Part shown: one piece after another, positions 5,239-8,672 of the stretch
How the letters are laid out: the number at the start of each line of letters is the position of its first letter
Position numbering within the stretch: the stretch's first letter is position 1
From: JBOFCS01 sp051646185
Lineage (GTDB): Bacteria > Actinomycetota > Actinomycetes > Mycobacteriales > Mycobacteriaceae
Reading direction: 5' to 3'
Assembly (NCBI GenBank): GCA_051646185.1
Contig: JBOFCS010000028.1
Location: 1-8,672, forward strand
Length of the DNA stretch: 8,672 bases
Notes under the pieces: model-generated
Told to the model about the DNA's origin: nothing
Seen by the model: the letters and a program-made list of their open reading frames with translations, nothing else
Databases searched by the model: none
Position numbers and translations under genes: made by a program

Positions 5239-6995
5239 TCCAAGGCGTTATCTACCGCAACTTCACGAGCAACACCAGTAAAGCGATCACGGAGCTCAAT
5301 AGTTCCGTCGGCCCAACCGCGTCCTACCACAACAACTAACGGAACACCAATGAGCTCTGAGTCTTTGAATTTAACTCCTGGTGAAGCTTTGCGATCATCA
5401 AGAATAACTTCCACTCCACGAGATGATAGCTCTGCGGCCAATCTCTCTGCACCCTCTGCCGCTTCAGCGTCCTTGTTAGCAATAACAAGATGCACATCAA
5501 ATGGTGCAACTTCAGCTGGCCAGCGAAGACCTTTGCCATCATGCTGCTGCTCAGCGATCACTGCAACCAAACGAGAGATACCCACACCGTATGAACCCAT
5601 GGTTAGCCGAACAGGTTTTCCATTCTCTCCCAACACATCAGCAGAAAAAGCATCAGTATATTTGCGACCCAGCTGAAAAATGTGCCCAATCTCAATCCCG
5701 CGCGCAGAAACAAGCACACCTGCACCATCTGGCGAAATATCTCCATCACGGACTTGTGCAGCTTCAATTGTGCCATCTGGTTGAAAATCTCGACCAACAA
5801 CAAGATTCACAAAATGCTCGCCGTCAATATCCGCACCAGTAATCCACGAAGTTCCAGGTACCACCCTTGGATCTACTAGATAACGAACACCATTGGAAAT
5901 CAAAGCATTTGGACCTATATAGCCTTTTACCAAAAAAGGATTAGCAATAAAATCAGCTTCACTAATCATCTCATATTCAGCGGGCTCCAATGCTGCAGCA
6001 AGTCGCTTTTCATCTAGATCACGATCCCCGGGGATGCCAATGGCCAAAAGCTCCCACTCCCCTACGCTCCCGGCATCAGCAGTGCTCTCAGTGACGGGCC
6101 GACGAACTTTCAGTAAAATGTTCTTTAAGGTATCCGCTGCCGTGATAGGCCGACCTAGACCAGTATCATTCGCCCAGGCCACAAGGCTATCTATCGTTGG
6201 AGTGTCTCCCGTGGTGTACCGCACCGCCTCAGGCAACCCGGTCAAAGCAATGGACTCAGGTACCGGTGTCCGTACCGCCTCAACATTTGCGGCATAGCCC
6301 GATTCAACACACCGCACAAAAGTATCCTCACCGACTTCGCTTTCAGCAAGAAACTCTTCCGAGGCACTCCCCCCCATCGCCCCAGAAGTTGCAGCAACAA
6401 TCACATATTTAACAGCTAAGCGATCAAATATCTTTTGATATGCCAAGCGGTGCGCTTGATAAGACACCGACAGTCCATTGTCGTCCAGGTCAAAAGAGTA
6501 TGAATCCTTCATAATAAATTCTCGACCACGAAGAATCCCGGCCCTTGGTCGCTCTTCATCACGATACTTTGTCTGAATTTGATATAGCGTTACCGGAAAA
6601 TCTTTATAGGAGTTGTATTCCCCTTTAACCGTTAAAGTGAAAATCTCTTCGTGGGTTGGTCCCAGTAGATAGTCCCCACCTTTACGATCCTTAAGCCTGA
6701 ATAACCCCTCACCGTACTCAGACCACCTGTTGGTCATCTCATACGGCTCCCTGGGGAGCAGGGCAGGCAGAGCGATCTCTTGCGCACCAATGGCATTCAT
6801 TTCCTCGCGAACTACCCGTTCAACCTGCCTGAGAACTTTGAGGCCCAAAGGCAACCAAGAGTAGACCCCAGGCGCTATCCGACGAACATAACCGGCTCGA
6901 ACAAGCAACTTATGGCTTGGCACCTCCGCATCAGCGGGGTCATCACGTAACGTTCGAAGGAATAACTCAGACATGCGGGTAATCACAACTGACAA
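5211..6995 (-). CDS. proS: Prolyl-tRNA synthetase, bacterial type with editing domain
   Basis: Charges tRNA-Pro with proline in the cytoplasm. The 594-residue product has the bacterial ProRS plan. The class II catalytic core has a motif 1 region near 50-80, GPTHEE (112-117) with the proline-site TxE, motif 2 at about 141-168 (TKYRDEERPRAGILRGREF, 142-160, then IMKDSYSFD) and motif 3 at 467-475 (GSYGVGISR). The inserted YbaK-like editing domain runs about 225-405; Lys291 in TLKNILLKVR lies where the editing lysine is expected. The anticodon-binding domain is about 495-594, beginning PAEVAPFDVHLVIANKD. The start is not ATG: TTG at 6995 has AGGTGA six bases upstream, while the GTG at 6986 would give the more usual ITR N-terminus but poor spacing. 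The gene is monocistronic here and ends in a hairpin with the convergent DUF3068 gene. Confidence 0.97.
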   Translation of the reverse strand: MSVVITRMSELFLRTLRDDPADAEVPSHKLLVRAGYVRRIAPGVYSWLPLGLKVLRQVERVVREEMNAIGAQEIALPALLPREPYEMTNRWSEYGEGLFRLKDRKGGDYLLGPTHEEIFTLTVKGEYNSYKDFPVTLYQIQTKYRDEERPRAGILRGREFIMKDSYSFDLDDNGLSVSYQAHRLAYQKIFDRLAVKYVIVAATSGAMGGSASEEFLAESEVGEDTFVRCVESGYAANVEAVRTPVPESIALTGLPEAVRYTTGDTPTIDSLVAWANDTGLGRPITAADTLKNILLKVRRPVTESTADAGSVGEWELLAIGIPGDRDLDEKRLAAALEPAEYEMISEADFIANPFLVKGYIGPNALISNGVRYLVDPRVVPGTSWITGADIDGEHFVNLVVGRDFQPDGTIEAAQVRDGDISPDGAGVLVSARGIEIGHIFQLGRKYTDAFSADVLGENGKPVRLTMGSYGVGISRLVAVIAEQQHDGKGLRWPAEVAPFDVHLVIANKDAEAAEGAERLAAELSSRGVEVILDDRKASPGVKFKDSELIGVPLVVVVGRGWADGTIELRDRFTGVAREVAVDNALDEIVAAINP

Positions 6996-7001
6996 GCTTA
7001 A

Positions 7002-7007
7002 TCACCT
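7002..7007 (-). promoter_or_regulatory. Ribosome binding site that decides the proS start
   Basis: AGGTGA on the minus strand is six bases from TTG at 6995-6993 and fifteen from GTG at 6986-6984. The spacing favours TTG, which adds three residues (MSV) before the family's usual start at the ITR segment. The difference does not affect function. Confidence 0.55.
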
Positions 7008-7115
7008 ACTAGCGAACAAGACGCAGCGACCTACCTCAGATACCCAGGTCAGAAATATCTCACCGTCAGTTTCCCTAAAAGCTCCTCGGTGATCTTGGGT
7101 TCGGCAACGATCCAC

Positions 7116-7127
7116 TAGTCTGGACAG
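7116..7127 (+). promoter_or_regulatory. Candidate leaderless promoter of yaaA
   Basis: TAGTCT (7116-7121) fits the TANNNT -10 pattern and is followed by six bases and then GTG at 7128, so the transcript would begin at the start codon. There is no Shine-Dalgarno before the GTG. A -35 is not clear: TTGGGT at 7095-7100 is 15 bp away. The rest of the 132-bp divergent spacer with proS shows nothing that I can assign. Confidence 0.4.
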
Positions 7128-7871
7128 GTGTTGATTCTGCTACCCCCCTCGGAGACAAAATCAGTTGGCGGTAAAGGAGCCACACTAGAACTGTCTAGGT
7201 TATCGTTTCCTGAACTTAATCCAATCCGGGCAATGCTAGTGGAAAATCTTATCGAATTATCCCAAAACTCTCAGGCTAGTGCTTCTGTTCTGGGACTTGG
7301 CCCCAAGCAACTAGATGAAGTCATCAAAAATCAGACACTCTGTTCTTCTCCAACCTGCTATGCCATAGAACGTTACACCGGGGTCCTCTACGATGCATTA
7401 AATTACCAGGGAATGTCACGCGCATATAAAGCAAAAGCCCTGAAAAAATTAGCAATTGGATCTGCGCTCTTCGGAGTGATTAAAGCTAATGACCTTATTC
7501 CTGCCTATCGACTTTCCGCAGCGTCAAAACTTCCCGGACTCGGGACTTTAGCCTCATTATGGAAAACAGCACTCACGCAAACGCTTAACGCTACTGCTGA
7601 TGGGCTTATCGTGGACCTCCGCTCTGGAAGCTATCAAAGTTTAGGTCCCGTCCCAGGAGCGATCACTGCCGTGGTACTTACCGAACACCATGACGGATCT
7701 CGAACGGTTGTAAGTCATTTCAACAAGCACCATAAGGGGTTACTTGCCCGGGCTTTGGTGACTACCAGAGCTGAGCCCTGTAACATCAGCGATCTGGCCA
7801 AAATAGCGATAAAAGCTGGGCTACGAGCCGAGGTGGCAAGCCCTTCAGAATTAGTCATCCTCACCGATTAA
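7128..7871 (+). CDS. yaaA: YaaA-family (DUF328) peroxide stress protein
   Basis: A 247-residue cytoplasmic protein of the UPF0246/YaaA family. Signature segments are LLPPSETK (4-11), ERYTGVLYDALNYQGMS (81-97), FGVIKANDLIPAYRLS (115-130), IVDLRSGSYQSLGPVPGA (161-178) and SHFNKHHKGLLARAL (196-210). In E. coli, YaaA belongs to the OxyR regulon and limits DNA and protein damage during peroxide stress by lowering free intracellular iron; later structural work described a DNA-binding fold. The same role here is by homology only. The GTG at 7128 gives exactly the family's MLILLPPSETK beginning and has no ribosome site, in keeping with the leaderless promoter just upstream. It is divergent from proS, and its stop is four bases from that of the convergent DUF1697 gene. 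Confidence 0.93.
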   Translation: MLILLPPSETKSVGGKGATLELSRLSFPELNPIRAMLVENLIELSQNSQASASVLGLGPKQLDEVIKNQTLCSSPTCYAIERYTGVLYDALNYQGMSRAYKAKALKKLAIGSALFGVIKANDLIPAYRLSAASKLPGLGTLASLWKTALTQTLNATADGLIVDLRSGSYQSLGPVPGAITAVVLTEHHDGSRTVVSHFNKHHKGLLARALVTTRAEPCNISDLAKIAIKAGLRAEVASPSELVILTD

Positions 7872-7875
7872 ACGA

Positions 7876-8403
7876 CTACCTCAATTTTTCCATGGTGCGT
7901 AGATTACGGGTAGTGCTAAATGCCTTGTATCGAGTTTTTGCTAAGTGCTTTCCAAACACACTTTGCGTTGTCATTCCTCTTCTCACTTGCCAATAGATAA
8001 CATCTAACTCGCCATCGGCAATTATCTCTATCTGGGTATCGAGTTCTGTTCCCAATTTCAATAACTCATTTTTTATTTCCGCATCAGCAGTAAGAATCAC
8101 ATAAGGTTGATACTCCGTTGATTCGGCCTCAAAGGGATAGTTTTCTACTATTGGACTAACGCTGGAGCGCTCGTGCACAATAACCCAGGCTTGGTAACCA
8201 AAAGTATTTCTCAGCTGAGTTTCAATACCCGCTTTGAGCACCGCAACATCTGATTGTGCACTATCGAATAATACATTTCCGGTTGCCAAAATAGTTTTTA
8301 CCTCAGAAAAACCAAGATCACTAAAAACTTGGGAAAGCTCCGCCATTTTAATGTTGATGCTGCCAACATTAATACCGCGTAAAAATGCCACATAGCTTGT
8401 CAT
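7876..8403 (-). CDS. DUF1697 family protein
   Basis: A 175-residue soluble protein with the DUF1697 (PF08002) beginning VAFLRGINVG (5-14), followed by ILATGNVLFDS (38-48), and a basic C-terminus with GKHLAKTRYKAFSTTRNLRT (151-170), matching the family's usual K-x-TTRNW-NT-like ending, here with Leu instead of the common Trp. The biochemical function is unknown. The ATG at 8403 starts exactly at the family N-terminus; the frame stays open upstream to 8559, but that part runs through the C-terminal coding region of the MFS gene in another frame and resembles nothing. The ribosome site AAAGGA (8413-8408) overlaps the stop codon of that upstream MFS gene, so the two are probably translated from one message. 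Confidence 0.92.
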   Translation of the reverse strand: MTSYVAFLRGINVGSINIKMAELSQVFSDLGFSEVKTILATGNVLFDSAQSDVAVLKAGIETQLRNTFGYQAWVIVHERSSVSPIVENYPFEAESTEYQPYVILTADAEIKNELLKLGTELDTQIEIIADGELDVIYWQVRRGMTTQSVFGKHLAKTRYKAFSTTRNLRTMEKLR

Positions 8404-8414
8404 GTTTTCCTTTA
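8404..8414 (-). promoter_or_regulatory. Coupled stop codon and ribosome site, MFS gene to DUF1697 gene
   Basis: The MFS gene ends with TAA at 8414-8412, and the AAAGGA ribosome site (8413-8408) of the next gene begins inside that stop codon, followed by AAAC and the ATG at 8403. The eight-base gap and shared bases suggest translational coupling. Confidence 0.65.
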
Positions 8415-8672
8415 TAGCTGGGATGCTGCTTCTTGAGCTTCCTGGGCCTGAGCAACTTCTTGCGGACTGTATCGAATAAAAATGGCTGCTATCCCAGCGA
8501 TCACAGCGGCTCCGGCACACCACAGTAGTGCATAGGTGTAACCCTGACCTAACGCCCAAAGTTGTTCAGAACTCATGTCACTGGCACCACCAGTAATTCC
8601 ATCAAGCGAAAGAGTTTTTGAGGTAGCCACCGCACCAATAACGGCAAGACCAAGAGGCCCACCCAAGGTCTG
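8412..8672 (-). CDS. MFS drug exporter, C-terminal end (partial)
   Basis: The last 86 codons of a membrane transporter whose 5' part is beyond the right edge. The visible sequence begins QTLGGPLGLAVIGAVATSK, which matches the penultimate-helix region of 14-helix DHA2-type (EmrB/QacA) proton-driven multidrug exporters, where a GG-x-x-G motif is common. After a short outside loop comes the final helix, about YTYALLWCAGAAVIAGIAAI, then the cytoplasmic tail ending in a Gln/Ala/Glu-rich stretch (AQAQEAQEAASQL). An internal TTG at 8666 is not a start, because the frame stays open to the edge. It sits eight bases before the DUF1697 gene. Substrate cannot be inferred; family call is good despite the short fragment. 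Confidence 0.82.
   Translation of the reverse strand, partial: QTLGGPLGLAVIGAVATSKTLSLDGITGGASDMSSEQLWALGQGYTYALLWCAGAAVIAGIAAIFIRYSPQEVAQAQEAQEAASQL

Noticed and set aside
5350..5879. Several plus-strand open frames inside proS
   Set aside because: They are antisense shadows of a firmly identified gene and have no family resemblance or ribosome sites.
8191..8201. Palindrome TTGGTAACCAA as a second FadR-type site
   Set aside because: The half-sites are one base apart rather than three and it lies inside the DUF1697 coding sequence; likely chance.
8404..8559. N-terminal extension of the DUF1697 frame to a start at 8559
   Set aside because: The extra 52 codons overlap the MFS coding region in another frame and the DUF1697 family begins exactly at the ATG at 8403, which has its own ribosome site.
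1..8672. CRISPR array, tRNA, rRNA, insertion sequence or prophage signature
   Set aside because: No regularly spaced long repeats, cloverleaf-like segments, transposase or phage genes were seen; all larger frames are accounted for by ordinary genes.

Overview
The window looks like ordinary chromosomal backbone of a mycolate-containing actinobacterium, most probably a Corynebacterium with fairly low GC. The reasons are an actinobacterial type I glutamine synthetase with an adenylylation-type tyrosine, a DUF3068 (PorA-family) envelope protein of the kind found in Mycobacteriales, a corynebacterial-looking prolyl-tRNA synthetase N-terminus, frequent GTG/TTG starts, and candidate leaderless promoters with TANNNT -10 boxes. 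The genus is an inference from these proteins; no rRNA is present to fix it.

Layout from left to right. Positions 1-302 hold the glnA leader, including four tandem 11-bp half-sites that resemble an OmpR/GlnR-type operator. glnA (303-1739, +) is followed by a strong hairpin lying between it and a convergent GntR/FadR-type regulator gene (1810-2514, -). Just upstream of the regulator is a perfect 21-bp dyad of the FadR class (TGGT-N3-ACCA core), on top of its putative promoter. Rightward from there run a small DUF2834 membrane protein (2753-3127), a fatty-acid-hydroxylase/sterol-desaturase-family membrane protein (3157-4035) and a DUF3068 protein (4141-5184). A second hairpin separates this group from convergent proS (5211-6995, -). 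yaaA (7128-7871, +) is divergent from proS and converges, with only 4 bp between stops, on a DUF1697 gene (7876-8403, -). The DUF1697 gene sits directly behind the 3' end of a DHA2-type MFS exporter gene that runs off the right edge (8412->8672, -).

Functionally, glnA is nitrogen assimilation and proS is translation. yaaA is linked by its family to peroxide stress. The DUF2834-hydroxylase-DUF3068 set consists entirely of membrane or envelope proteins, and it lies beside a regulator that resembles fatty-acid-responsive FadR. A lipid or envelope role for that set is a reasonable but unproven inference, and it is the least understood part of the window. I see no mobile element, CRISPR array, tRNA, rRNA or phage gene. 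I found no convincing new system, only several regulatory signals and one poorly characterised gene cluster worth following up.
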